DNA of 64,000 nucleotides from Roseburia hominis (GTDB lineage Bacteria > Bacillota > Clostridia > Lachnospirales > Lachnospiraceae): contig CP159990.1 in assembly GCA_040702975.1 (NCBI GenBank), positions 1,364,001-1,428,000 on the forward strand, given 5' to 3'. The notes beneath the pieces are model-generated. The model saw nothing but the letters and a program-made list of their open reading frames with translations. It was not told the DNA's origin and did not search any database. The translations under genes were made by a program, and so were the position numbers. The first letter of the stretch is position 1. Each line of letters starts with the position of its first letter. Positions 53,413-61,453 of this stretch are shown here, piece by piece.

Positions 53413-53437
53413 GACAAACTCTAGTTTGAGAGGGAAT
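53413..53437 (+). repeat. Possible degenerate cassette-boundary repeat, copy F
   Basis: AAACTCTAGTTTGAGAGGGA follows the methyltransferase stop and can fold as AAACT/AGTTT. It resembles the other boundary sites but matches weakly. Confidence 0.35.
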
Positions 53438-53442
53438 TGAAT

Positions 53443-54099
53443 ATGAATAAGGAATGGTCTGAACTTAATAAAACAATGCAGGCACAAATAAAAAAGAAAG
53501 ATACTTATAAGATGGGTATTGATACTTTACTTAGTTTACGAAGTCAGTTAATGCAAACCTTAGTATCTTTCAAAGAGGAATTATGCAGAGAAGCTTTTAA
53601 CTCAATCCCCTTCATAAACGCTGATGGTTATCATAGTAAGACGATTGCTTATTCTATTTGGCATATTTTTCGCATTGAAGATATAGTTGTGCATACAGTG
53701 ATAAATGAAGATGAACAAGTTTTTTTTGCAGGCAATTATCAAGAGCGTATCAACTCACCCATCATTACAACAGGAAATGAACTCATTAAACAGCAGATTG
53801 CAGACTTTTCAAAACAGCTTAATCTGGAAGAATTATATTCATATATTTTTGAAGTACGTGAAAGCACTGAGAAAATGCTTGAACGGTTATCTTATGACGA
53901 ATTAAAAAGAAAAATACCAGAAGAAAGAAAAGGATACTTAGAATCGTTGAATGTAGTAAACGACAATGAAAAAGCAATTTGGCTGATTGATTATTGGTGT
54001 AATAAAGATATTCGTGGACTAATTCAAATGCCGTTTTCAAGACATTGGATTATGCACACAGAAGCCTGTCTGCGTATAAAGAACAAGATACATTCATAA
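53443..54099 (+). CDS. DinB-like four-helix protein
   Basis: This 218-residue protein is mostly helical. It carries a histidine pattern like the DinB/YfiT metal-binding superfamily: His in SIWHIFRIEDIVVH and His in PFSRHWIMHTEACLR. It could be a thiol-dependent transferase. ATG 53443 with GAGAGGG upstream is preferred over TTG 53437. It is in the same orientation as the array and ends seven bases before hairpin copy C. Confidence 0.7.
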   Translation: MNKEWSELNKTMQAQIKKKDTYKMGIDTLLSLRSQLMQTLVSFKEELCREAFNSIPFINADGYHSKTIAYSIWHIFRIEDIVVHTVINEDEQVFFAGNYQERINSPIITTGNELIKQQIADFSKQLNLEELYSYIFEVRESTEKMLERLSYDELKRKIPEERKGYLESLNVVNDNEKAIWLIDYWCNKDIRGLIQMPFSRHWIMHTEACLRIKNKIHS

Positions 54100-54106
54100 G
54101 CAAAAG

Positions 54107-54131
54107 TTCCAGTTTTACGAATTGGGAAATC
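54107..54131 (+). repeat. Cassette-boundary hairpin repeat, copy C
   Basis: TTCCAGTT, TTACG, AATTGGGAAATC. The right arm has one change and the stem a bulged G. It begins seven bases after a stop. The next gene is 226 bases away. Confidence 0.72.
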
Positions 54132-54285
54132 ATCGAGCTGTTTGACTCGATGATGCCTTTCTCGAAAATAGATATAATTGAAGTTAAGGTTGCGGAAATC
54201 TTTGCGTAAATAGTATTATGTAGTTATTATAATTAGAAAGGTTCAAAGAGTGTTTTATGAAGAAATATAAGGCTATTGAGCGATA

Positions 54286-54328
54286 GCAATGGCTATTGCA
54301 AATACAAATTCTATGCTATAGCCATTGC
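54286..54328 (+). other. Perfect 11-bp hairpin before the CD3324-like gene
   Basis: GCAATGGCTAT and ATAGCCATTGC form a perfect stem with a 21-base loop. TTGCGT (54202) and TATTAT (54225) are 17 bases apart and could drive transcription through it. There is no T tract. Confidence 0.5.
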
Positions 54329-54356
54329 ATCCTAAAGAGATTTTAGGAGGGAGCAT

Positions 54357-54662
54357 ATGAGCTATGTAAATGCAGATGATGTTTTGCCAGAACATTTGGT
54401 AAAGGAAATTCAAAGATATATTGATGGACAGCTTATCTACATTTCAAGAAAAGACGAAAATTCAAAGTCTTGGGGAGAAAAAAGCGGTATCAGAGATAAA
54501 ATGGCAGAACGTAATCGTGAAATAGTTGAACTTTACTATTCGGGTGAAACTGTTGCTAATTTGTGCGATTTATTTTTCCTTTCGGAAAAAAGAATCCGAG
54601 GGATAATACGCAAATATGAAACCTCAACGCAGGAAGAGAACGGAGGATTCAAAGATGAATAG
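54357..54662 (+). CDS. CD3324-like small DNA-binding protein
   Basis: This 101-residue protein opens MSYVNADDVLPEHLVKEIQR and YIDGQLIYISRK, and ends with a helix-turn-helix region, IVELYYSGETVANLCDLFFL and SEKRIRGIIRKY. It resembles the CD3324 family, related to Mor-type activators. AGGAGGGAG precedes the ATG. Its stop overlaps the RNHCP gene by eight bases, so the two are co-translated. Regulatory targets are unknown. Confidence 0.75.
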   Translation: MSYVNADDVLPEHLVKEIQRYIDGQLIYISRKDENSKSWGEKSGIRDKMAERNREIVELYYSGETVANLCDLFFLSEKRIRGIIRKYETSTQEENGGFKDE

Positions 54663-55077
54663 AGAAAATAAGCGTAAATTGTACGAAAAAGGCTATTATA
54701 AAACGCATCCATGTAATGAGACCTTTGTCTGTAAGAATTGTGGCAGGATTGTTGTACCGGAAGGAGCAGGAAGCGATCATAGGAATCATTGCCCAAACTG
54801 TCTGTACAGTCTGCATGTAGACAATAAGCCAGGCGATAGGGAATCAGATTGTGGCGGACACATGGAACCTGTGTCTGTGTGGGTACGAAAAAATGGTGAG
54901 TGGGCGATTATTCATAGATGCAAAATGTGTGGAGCATTAAGTTCCAATCGAGTTGCAGCTGATGATAATCCTATGAAATTGATTTCCATTGCAATGAGAC
55001 CTATAGGACATCCGCCTTTCCCAATCGAAAGAATTGAGGAAATGACGAGAATGATGGGTGGGGAAGGTAGTCTGTAA
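54655..55077 (+). CDS. RNHCP zinc-ribbon protein
   Basis: This 140-residue protein has paired CxxC motifs: CKNCGR and CPNC in the hallmark DHRNHCPNCLYSLHVD, then CGG and CKMCGALSSNRVAADDNP. It therefore probably binds zinc. I recognise the RNHCP domain from its name-giving residues. Function is unknown. ATG 54655 has CGGAGGA at the right distance and overlaps the CD3324-like gene. Confidence 0.82.
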   Translation: MNRENKRKLYEKGYYKTHPCNETFVCKNCGRIVVPEGAGSDHRNHCPNCLYSLHVDNKPGDRESDCGGHMEPVSVWVRKNGEWAIIHRCKMCGALSSNRVAADDNPMKLISIAMRPIGHPPFPIERIEEMTRMMGGEGSL

Positions 55078-55091
55078 GTCACATATGGAAA

Positions 55092-55360
55092 ATGAAGAAA
55101 AGAGCGCATTTCACTGTTGAAATGACTCAAGATGCCATTGCCAACCCCACAAAAATAGAGCAAGAGGATGATAAGATATTTATTGTTCGTGCTAAGAAAA
55201 TTTTTAAAGCGAAATTAGAAGTCAGAGATGATGCCGCCATTTTGATTCATTGGATAGAATACAATAAAGTTCAGTTCTTTGGTTAAAAGGTATTTTGAAG
55301 ATTTTACACATCCCGGTATTGGGAAAACGGAAGTTGCTGAAATAAAGGAAGGAAAATAGG
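55092..55360 (+). pseudogene. Small frameshifted gene of unknown family
   Basis: The frame from 55092 encodes 64 residues (KKRAHFTVEMTQDAIANPTK onward) and stops at 55286. In the shifted frame the sequence continues as a plausible protein end: KFSSLVKRYFEDFTHPGIGK then TEVAEIKEGK, stopping at 55358-55360. I suspect one frameshift near 55265-55280 or two separate remnants. No family is recognised. Confidence 0.35.
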
Positions 55361-55362
55361 AT

Positions 55363-55920
55363 ATGATAATTGAAACTGAAAGATTGATTTTGCGTCCCTT
55401 TACAGAGGATGATGCAGAAGATGTATATGAGTATCTTAAAGAGCCCACAGTTAATTGTTTTGCTTGCATGAAACTAAACTCGCTTAATGAAGCAAAAGAA
55501 GAGATGAAAAAACGTGTATGTGAAACAGAGTATTATTTTGCAATTACTCTTAAAGATTCGGGTAAAGTGATTGGTGAGATAGATGCATATCCAGAAACAG
55601 GACAACCACACGCTGATGAAAATTCAATCCGTGATACATTTAGTCCATGTTGGATGCTGAATGTTGACTATCAAGGAAAAGGCTATGCCTTTGAAGCAGC
55701 ACATGCTTTTTTTGATTATTTGTTCAGCAAGAAAGGTGCAAGGCGTATTTATGCATATGTTGAAGATTATAACCTGTCTAGTCAACATCTGTGTGAAAAA
55801 CTTGGTATGCGCCAAGAGGGCTTGTTTATGGAATTTGTATCATTTGTGGATAACCCAGATGGAACTCCGCACTATGAAAATACTTGTCAGTATGCTGTTT
55901 TAAAAAAAGAATGGCATTGA
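55363..55920 (+). CDS. GNAT family N-acetyltransferase, RimJ/RimL type
   Basis: This 185-residue enzyme begins IIETERLILRPFTEDDAEDV, has LKDSGKVIGEIDAYPETG, the acetyl-CoA strand WMLNVDYQGKGYAFEAAHAF, and CEKLGMRQEGLFMEF. AAAGGAAGG precedes the ATG. The acceptor is unknown. It ends four bases before hairpin copy D. Confidence 0.9.
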   Translation: MIIETERLILRPFTEDDAEDVYEYLKEPTVNCFACMKLNSLNEAKEEMKKRVCETEYYFAITLKDSGKVIGEIDAYPETGQPHADENSIRDTFSPCWMLNVDYQGKGYAFEAAHAFFDYLFSKKGARRIYAYVEDYNLSSQHLCEKLGMRQEGLFMEFVSFVDNPDGTPHYENTCQYAVLKKEWH

Positions 55921-55924
55921 TAAA

Positions 55925-55949
55925 TTCTGGTTTTACGAACTGGGAAATC
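55925..55949 (+). repeat. Cassette-boundary hairpin repeat, copy D
   Basis: TTCTGGTT, TTACG, AACTGGGAAATC. It starts four bases after a stop; the next ATG is 31 bases away. Confidence 0.75.
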
Positions 55950-55980
55950 GGTATTTATGTAATCAGAGGTGAGAAGGTCA

Positions 55981-56595
55981 ATGAGAACACTTTTTTTAAG
56001 TTCAAGTGGTTTGAATGAAAAGACTACTAAGTTTTTTTGGGAATGTATCGGCAAAGAACCCCAAAATACAAAAGTGATTTTTGTTCCATCTGCTGCAATT
56101 GGAAATGATGGCGCAAGAGAAGGCATTATCGTATGCTTGGAGCGACTTATGAGTATGGGGATACCTATAAGTAATATCTTTATATATGATTTAGCACTTC
56201 TGCTCTCCGACGGATACAAAAGGACGTATTCAAGTTATGTTGATGACATACCCACACAGATTCGTTTAATGAATGTTGAAGAACTTTCTCAGTATGACAT
56301 GATTGTTTTTTGCGGTGGAAATGCCTCAGTACTTCTGGGTGAAGTAAACAGAACAGGGTTTTCAAAACCTTTAAAACAAGCAATAGAGAATGGGTTGGTA
56401 TATCTGGGGATTAGTGCAGGAAGTATGATTGCCGCAGGAAATTTTGCTGATGGATTAGGCTATTTAACAAATCCGCTGATACCGCACGCTGAAATAGGAA
56501 ATCCTTGTGGGGAAATATCTAACAACGATTCGATAGAATTGTCTGATGGTCAAATTGTATTGATTCAGGGAGAGCGTCAGGAAATTATTTGCTAA
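55981..56595 (+). CDS. Peptidase E-like (S51 family) protein
   Basis: This 204-residue protein has the class I glutamine amidotransferase-like fold of dipeptidase E. The glycine-rich strand IVFCGGNASVLLGEVNRTG is followed by the nucleophile elbow YLGISAGSMIAAGNF with catalytic-type Ser, then IPHAEIG. It could hydrolyse Asp-X dipeptides. The ATG at 55981 follows GAGAAGG. It is one gene between two boundary repeats. Confidence 0.8.
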   Translation: MRTLFLSSSGLNEKTTKFFWECIGKEPQNTKVIFVPSAAIGNDGAREGIIVCLERLMSMGIPISNIFIYDLALLLSDGYKRTYSSYVDDIPTQIRLMNVEELSQYDMIVFCGGNASVLLGEVNRTGFSKPLKQAIENGLVYLGISAGSMIAAGNFADGLGYLTNPLIPHAEIGNPCGEISNNDSIELSDGQIVLIQGERQEIIC

Positions 56596-56960
56596 CTTCC
56601 CAATTTTCGGAGGACGATGAAAGATGGAAATGGAATTTTCAAAGGATGACTTATAGATTATGAACCGGTGTAGTAGATTTTGTTCAATCGTTAAGGAAAG
56701 AATCGAAGATGGTGCAAACGAAAAAGCAGCCTTGAACTCTTTGATAACTGCCCTTTCGTTTGCATCAATTTCGATTTTTCCTGGTTGAACAAAGCGCATC
56801 CGGGCGGCCGCTATATATGGGCTTTCAATTCTGACGCTCTTTGCAAAACAGTATATCGCATGCCTGTGCAGATGGAGAAAAATCCCTTTAAAATCATTTC
56901 CAGAGCACCACGAATAAGCCTCCATAGGAAGCTTTTTTGAAAATATTCAGTTGCAGGTGT
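56594..56960 (+). other. Boundary after the cassette run; edge of the IS91-like block
   Basis: A degenerate boundary motif AACTTCCCAATTTTCGGAGG (56594-56613) overlaps the peptidase stop. GATTTTGTTCAATCG (56675-56689) recurs exactly at 59230-59244. A minus-strand frame spans this stretch with RMRFVQPGKIEIDANERAVI, but it runs into the peptidase gene and I recognise no family. No other gene is evident. Confidence 0.45.
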
Positions 56961-58136
56961 TTAACATAATAGGTGTGGCTCAGGCCTTGTGTAATACCTG
57001 CCAGACGGCAGAGGAATGATGTTTCCACCGCAGGATGAGCATTTGCAGACATCCTTGTTATAGAGCAGTTTGATAATAGCGGGCGCATCAAGATCTTTAA
57101 GTCTGGAAATGTATTTCTTACAGCCAAGCAGATTGCGGCATAGTATAATCTTCTTGTTTTTATTCCGAGAAGAAAGCAGGCCGTAATGCCGAATCCGCAC
57201 AAAACGTTTTGGAGGAACATGCATCAGAAATCTCCGGATGAATTCTTCCCCAGGAAGTGTAAGCTCCTTCCACTGGCCTTGATTTTTGTAATCCTTAACA
57301 GTAAACGTAACCGTGGAATCCGTCATACCCTTTATTCGGTAGTTGCTTATGGCAATCCTGTGAGTATATTTGCCAAGATATTTGATAACAGACTCCGCAC
57401 CACGGAATGGCTTCTTGCAATAAGGAATCCATTCTTTGGCATAGCAGGTGTCCAAAAGTTCCATGAAGGCATAATGATTTTTGTAAGGTTCCGCTGTTCC
57501 ATGGAACTCCAGCTTTCCATCCGTCCATAGCTGTTTTAGCCCGGCAAGATACTTGCCCCGAAAAACCCTGGAAATGACTTTGACAGGGAGAAAAAAATCC
57601 TCACCGTTATCTTTCCAGTGGTTCTTGGCATCCAGCCCTCCGCCTAACACGATGGTGTGGATATGGGGATGGAAATTCATCGCACTTCCCCAAGTGTGGA
57701 GAATACAGATATAACCGATGTCTGCCCCAAGGTATTTTTTATCTCTGGCAAGTTCGCTTAAAGTATCTGAAGCTGCATGATACAAGGCATTATAGAGTGA
57801 CTTCTGGTTGCTGTAAATGACAGGATTTAATTCCTCAGGCACAGTGAAAACCACATGAAAGTATGGGGCGTCCAGTATATCCTCCCTGCGGGCATCTACC
57901 CACTTTTCCTTCGGAAACTCCTGACACATGGGACAACACCTGTCCCTGCAGGAATTATAATGGACGGAGATACAGCCGCAGTCCTCGCAAACACTTACAT
58001 TAACACCAAATGCACCGGTTTTGCAATTCATGATGTGATAAGCTGCTTTTCGCTGTGCCGCAGACAGTTCATGAGTTTTCTCATAGTCAGAATAAAAGCG
58101 GTTAAACACATCCTGTATCGTGCAGTTTTCGCTCAT
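56961..58136 (-). CDS. IS91-family (HUH) transposase
   Basis: This 391-residue protein has the N-terminal zinc ribbon of IS91/IS801 transposases (CEDCGCISVHYNSCRDRC and CPMCQ), the HUH motif in MNFHPHIHTIVLGGG, and the catalytic tyrosine region IKYLGKYTHRIAISNYRI. Such enzymes move DNA by a rolling-circle mechanism without target duplication. Its start overlaps the upstream recombinase gene by four bases. A C-terminal CSSCGG zinc knuckle ends the protein. It seems intact. Confidence 0.9.
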   Translation of the reverse strand: MSENCTIQDVFNRFYSDYEKTHELSAAQRKAAYHIMNCKTGAFGVNVSVCEDCGCISVHYNSCRDRCCPMCQEFPKEKWVDARREDILDAPYFHVVFTVPEELNPVIYSNQKSLYNALYHAASDTLSELARDKKYLGADIGYICILHTWGSAMNFHPHIHTIVLGGGLDAKNHWKDNGEDFFLPVKVISRVFRGKYLAGLKQLWTDGKLEFHGTAEPYKNHYAFMELLDTCYAKEWIPYCKKPFRGAESVIKYLGKYTHRIAISNYRIKGMTDSTVTFTVKDYKNQGQWKELTLPGEEFIRRFLMHVPPKRFVRIRHYGLLSSRNKNKKIILCRNLLGCKKYISRLKDLDAPAIIKLLYNKDVCKCSSCGGNIIPLPSGRYYTRPEPHLLC

Positions 58137-58981
58137 GATTCACCGCCTTCCGGAGCATCAAAAGGGCTGCGGATACCAAGAAGAGTTTTGTTGCTTACAT
58201 GAAGGTATATATCCGTAGAGCGGGGATCAACATGACCAAGAAGGGACTGGATATATTTGATATCCGTTCCACTTTCAAACAGGTGGCTTGCAAAACTATG
58301 GCGGCACGCATGGGAAGAAACACGGCGGGTAATACCGGCGCGTCTGGCACTTTCTTTAAAGAACTGGTTGATACTGTTCGGCTCAAGGTATCCACCGGTC
58401 CATGAGCTTGGGAAAAGAATGCCTTTCGGACGGCCGCACTGATACCAGTACTCTGTGAGAAGATCCAGATTTCTCCGGGAAAGGATCGTATACCGGTCGA
58501 TCCTTCCCTTTGTCTCACGGACATGAATGGTCAAGTTGGTACGGGAAATATCATCATAGTGGAGATGGATCACCTCGGATACGCGCAATCCAGAGGAATA
58601 CATGGTCGCAATGATGGCTTTATGCTTCAGGTTCGTTGTTGCATCAATGATGGCATTTATCTCCTGATGGGTAAGGACTGTTGGAAGATTACGTTCCCGC
58701 TTCATTGCAGGAATTTCATCATCGTCCCAGCGTATCTTCAATACTCTTTTGTAGAAGAACTTGATTGCTGAACGATAATGATTATGTGTTTCCGGCGATC
58801 TGCCTTCCAGACGTTTCATGGTAAGAAAGGCATCTGCATCCTCGAGTGTGAGGTCAGTAACAGGCTTATTGGTGCAGCGCAGGAAATAGCTGACATCACT
58901 GCAATACAGTTGAATGGTCCGTTCTCTAAGGTTGCGTTTTTCCGCAGCTTGGCGGATGGAATTAAAAATATCTTCGTACAT
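58133..58981 (-). CDS. Tyrosine recombinase linked to the IS91-like transposase
   Basis: This 282-residue integrase has an N-terminal SAM-like core-binding domain and the catalytic set: Arg in YSSGLRVSEVIHL, Lys in RETKGRIDRYTI, His-x-x-Arg in SSHACRHSFASHL, His in SLLGHVDPRST and Tyr in DIYLHVSNKT. The tail LLGIRSPFDAPE resembles the end of integron integrases (GVRSPLD), but the IntI-specific extra helix is not evident. Tyrosine recombinase plus IS91 transposase is a known two-gene arrangement in some IS91 subgroups. ATG at 58981 has GGAGGT upstream. Confidence 0.88.
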   Translation of the reverse strand: MYEDIFNSIRQAAEKRNLRERTIQLYCSDVSYFLRCTNKPVTDLTLEDADAFLTMKRLEGRSPETHNHYRSAIKFFYKRVLKIRWDDDEIPAMKRERNLPTVLTHQEINAIIDATTNLKHKAIIATMYSSGLRVSEVIHLHYDDISRTNLTIHVRETKGRIDRYTILSRRNLDLLTEYWYQCGRPKGILFPSSWTGGYLEPNSINQFFKESARRAGITRRVSSHACRHSFASHLFESGTDIKYIQSLLGHVDPRSTDIYLHVSNKTLLGIRSPFDAPEGGES

Positions 58982-59083
58982 TATAAAACCTCCATGAATA
59001 AGTAGTTGTTAATAGTGGCAGCTACCTATCAAGGAGGTGCATTGGCATCATAATTCCGATTGCGGAAGACACCAAAAAGTGCT

Positions 59084-59247
59084 ATTGTATTCATAGGCAG
59101 TGGGAGTCTCCGTGTTTGATTGTTTTGTGTGGTAACTGAACAATACCGTATTACGGGAGATTTTTCCACTGCTTTTTATTTGTTGTTAAAGAAAAACTGC
59201 GCCCCAGCCTTGGCAGGCCATCGCGCAGCGATTTTGTTCAATCGGAA
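59084..59247. repeat. Long inverted repeat, left arm, flanking an acetyltransferase gene
   Basis: The inner 56 bases (59192-59247) match the reverse complement of 59744-59799 with 53 identities. Similarity continues outwards, with gaps, through CCACTGCTTTTTA, GAACAATAC/TAACAATAC, GTTTGATTGTTT and a TATTCAT...GGCAGTGG block. The arm contains its own short palindrome, ATCGC and GCGAT. Confidence 0.85.
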
Positions 59248-59266
59248 TTTGCGGAGGGATGACAGT

Positions 59267-59737
59267 ATGATTGTTCCATATAAACCTAAGCTTGAGGATT
59301 TGTGGTTTAGAGAAGAATTTATGAATGATCCAGAAACTATGTCCTATAATATAGCATGGGGTGGGACGATTCCCTTTCCAAAAGAGGAGTGGAGGGATTG
59401 GTACGACAGATGGATTGTGCACGATGATGGAAATCAGAGGTACTATCGTTATCTGCTAGATAAAGATCGTAATGAATTTGTTGGAGAAATCGCTTATCAT
59501 CTTGATTCAGAGAAAAATATTTATCTTGCAAACATTATTATATATTCAAAATATCGCGGCAAAAGCTATGGAAAAAGAGGCTTGAACCTTTTATGTCAGG
59601 CTGCAAAGGAAAATGGTTGCATTGAACTTTATGATGACATTGCCGCAGATAACCCTTCTGTTCAATTGTTTCTCAACATGGGTTTTGTTGTCGATTATGC
59701 AACAGAAGAAGTTGTTATGATGAAGAAAGTATTATAA
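59267..59737 (+). CDS. GNAT family N-acetyltransferase inside an inverted repeat
   Basis: This 156-residue enzyme begins IVPYKPKLEDLWFREEFM and has the GNAT core FVGEIAYHLDSEKNIYLANI followed by SKYRGKSYGKRGLNLLCQAA (acetyl-CoA loop RGKSYGKRG) and LFLNMGFVVDYATEEVVMMK. It is a RimJ/L- or AAC-like protein of unknown acceptor. GCGGAGGG supports the ATG at 59267. The inverted repeat ends 20 bases before the ATG and restarts six bases after the stop, so the gene and its ribosome binding site are almost exactly framed. Confidence 0.87.
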   Translation: MIVPYKPKLEDLWFREEFMNDPETMSYNIAWGGTIPFPKEEWRDWYDRWIVHDDGNQRYYRYLLDKDRNEFVGEIAYHLDSEKNIYLANIIIYSKYRGKSYGKRGLNLLCQAAKENGCIELYDDIAADNPSVQLFLNMGFVVDYATEEVVMMKKVL

Positions 59738-59743
59738 TGCAAC

Positions 59744-59912
59744 TTCTGATTGAACAAAATCGCTGCGCGATGGCCAGCCAAGGCTGTGGCGCAGTTTTTA
59801 CTTTAAAATATTAAAAAGCAGTGGCGGCCAAGTCCTAAAAGTAGTATTGTTAATTCACCACAAATAAACAATCAAACAGGATCGACACCACCACTGCCAT
59901 GAATAGAATACC
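59744..59912. repeat. Long inverted repeat, right arm
   Basis: It is the inverse of 59084-59247. The innermost bases AACTTCTGATTG also resemble the array's boundary motif. Confidence 0.85.
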
Positions 59913-60157
59913 GCCCCTTTGCGACTGTTGCAAGCAGATTTCGGAATAAGCATGGAAAATTTTCCGGTTATCCAGTATAATCAAGAATAGTAGCCGACGG
60001 ATAAAAAGTCCATAAGTGCTGGCTATCCGGACGCTCACTTTGTTCAATTAGGTCAAATCGAAAATTATTGAGATTTGATTGTGATGTAAAAAGTGTGAAT
60101 CCATAACCTGAATTTTGGGCGCACTTCCCCCTTGATGGAAAACAGCTTTTTTAAAGC
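59913..60157. other. Non-coding stretch between the right arm and IS110
   Basis: No gene is seen. TTTGTTCAATT near 60039 repeats part of the motif found at 56675 and 59230. The left end of the IS110 element probably lies near the 3' end of this stretch, but its exact edge is not determined. Confidence 0.4.
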
Positions 60158-61453
60158 TTATCCGGTTTGCGCAGCACATTGCTGCTGTATGAGTTTTAAG
60201 GTTTCAGGATCAGCTCCTTGCTCTCTCAGGAACTGAAGGGTATTGTCAAGAGTAAGAATAACCGGTTTCTGCTTCGGCGGATTGACTGTGGCTTCGTAGT
60301 CATCCGGATGAAAATCTTCGCTGTCTGACAACATGTGGTAAATGCTGGTAAGCATCATCCTTGCAATGGCAATAATGGCTTTTTTCTTGCCGCGCCGTTT
60401 GGCGATACGTTGATATTTGATTGCAAAGTATGGTTCTTTTTTGCTTTTGACAGCGGCAAGGGCACACTGGATCAGTAAAGGCTTCAGATATTGTCCAGCT
60501 TTTGAACATTTGGTGGATTTCTTTTTGTTGGCACTCTCGTTATTCGCAGGGGTAAGTCCAGCCCATGAACACAGATGCCTGTCGGATTCAAAGACAGACA
60601 TGTCAGCACCGATTTCTGAAAGGATGAACAAGGCAGAAAGTTCCGTGATTCCCGTAACAGTAGCAATCCGCTTGATATGTGCATCATACTGACGGCTGCG
60701 CAGAAAGAGTTCTGCTTCGATTTCATCTATGGATTTGTTGATGAAATCCATGTGTGCCTTTGCGTGTGTCATTTTAAATTTTTGCTCCTCCAGGATGTGA
60801 TACCCGTGTACGGCGTCCATAACTTCGTCCGGGGAAGCCTTTACCCGGCGGTCAATCAGGGAACGGCATTTTGCCTCATCGAACGGTTCGTCAGAAAGCA
60901 GGTAATCCATGATCCGCGTGGCGGACAGGCCAAACGGGTCGGTGAGTACACAGTCAATGCGTATCCGCGAGATCGTCATGCTGTTCTGATAGCGGTTTTT
61001 CTCGGCAGTACGCATATAGGAAAGCTTCAGGCGGTAGCGGGAAAGCTCCCGCAAGGCACGTATATCAGCAGGAGGGATAAAAGATGCTTTTACAATATCA
61101 AATCGGAACAGGTTAGCGATCCATTTCGCATCACGCTTGTCTGTCTTCTTGCCTTTGATGGCTTTCACATATTTGGGATGTGTGAGGACGACATGCATGT
61201 GCGGTTCAAGGATATTAAAAATGGGAATCCAGTATTTACCAGTGGATTCCATACAGACATCGCGGCAGTCCAGTGCGAGAAGCCAGTCGCGCAGGGCGGC
61301 GATATCTGAATTGGTGGTGTTAAAGACTTTAGTCTTGTAAGAGGCCGTCAAAGTGACAGGGTCGGAGGTACAGACAGCGGAAACAACCGATTTTTTATGT
61401 ACGTCAAGGCCGGCACATTTGGGGCGGATCACCTCAAACTGTTGTGAGTCCAT
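60158..61453 (-). CDS. IS110-family transposase (bridge-RNA recombinase type)
   Basis: This 431-residue protein has the RuvC-like DEDD domain (Asp in CAGLDVHKKSVVSAV, Glu in CMESTGKYWIPI, Asp pair in GKKTDKRDAKWIANL) and the C-terminal Tnp domain (TVTGITELSALFILSEIG, LCSWAGLTPANNESANKKKS) with the conserved serine region. Some IS110 enzymes are guided by a bridge RNA made from the element's non-coding end. ATG 61453 has AAAGGAGGAA upstream on the minus strand. It looks intact. Confidence 0.93.
   Translation of the reverse strand: MDSQQFEVIRPKCAGLDVHKKSVVSAVCTSDPVTLTASYKTKVFNTTNSDIAALRDWLLALDCRDVCMESTGKYWIPIFNILEPHMHVVLTHPKYVKAIKGKKTDKRDAKWIANLFRFDIVKASFIPPADIRALRELSRYRLKLSYMRTAEKNRYQNSMTISRIRIDCVLTDPFGLSATRIMDYLLSDEPFDEAKCRSLIDRRVKASPDEVMDAVHGYHILEEQKFKMTHAKAHMDFINKSIDEIEAELFLRSRQYDAHIKRIATVTGITELSALFILSEIGADMSVFESDRHLCSWAGLTPANNESANKKKSTKCSKAGQYLKPLLIQCALAAVKSKKEPYFAIKYQRIAKRRGKKKAIIAIARMMLTSIYHMLSDSEDFHPDDYEATVNPPKQKPVILTLDNTLQFLREQGADPETLKLIQQQCAAQTG

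Noticed and set aside
56464..56925. A 153-codon minus-strand frame overlapping the peptidase E-like gene
   Set aside because: It runs through a well-supported gene on the other strand, has no ribosome binding site, and I recognise no family; not called as a gene.
58133..58981. Calling the tyrosine recombinase a true integron integrase
   Set aside because: The tail resembles IntI, but the extra IntI helix is not evident, it is paired with an IS91-type transposase, and no attI or canonical attC was found.
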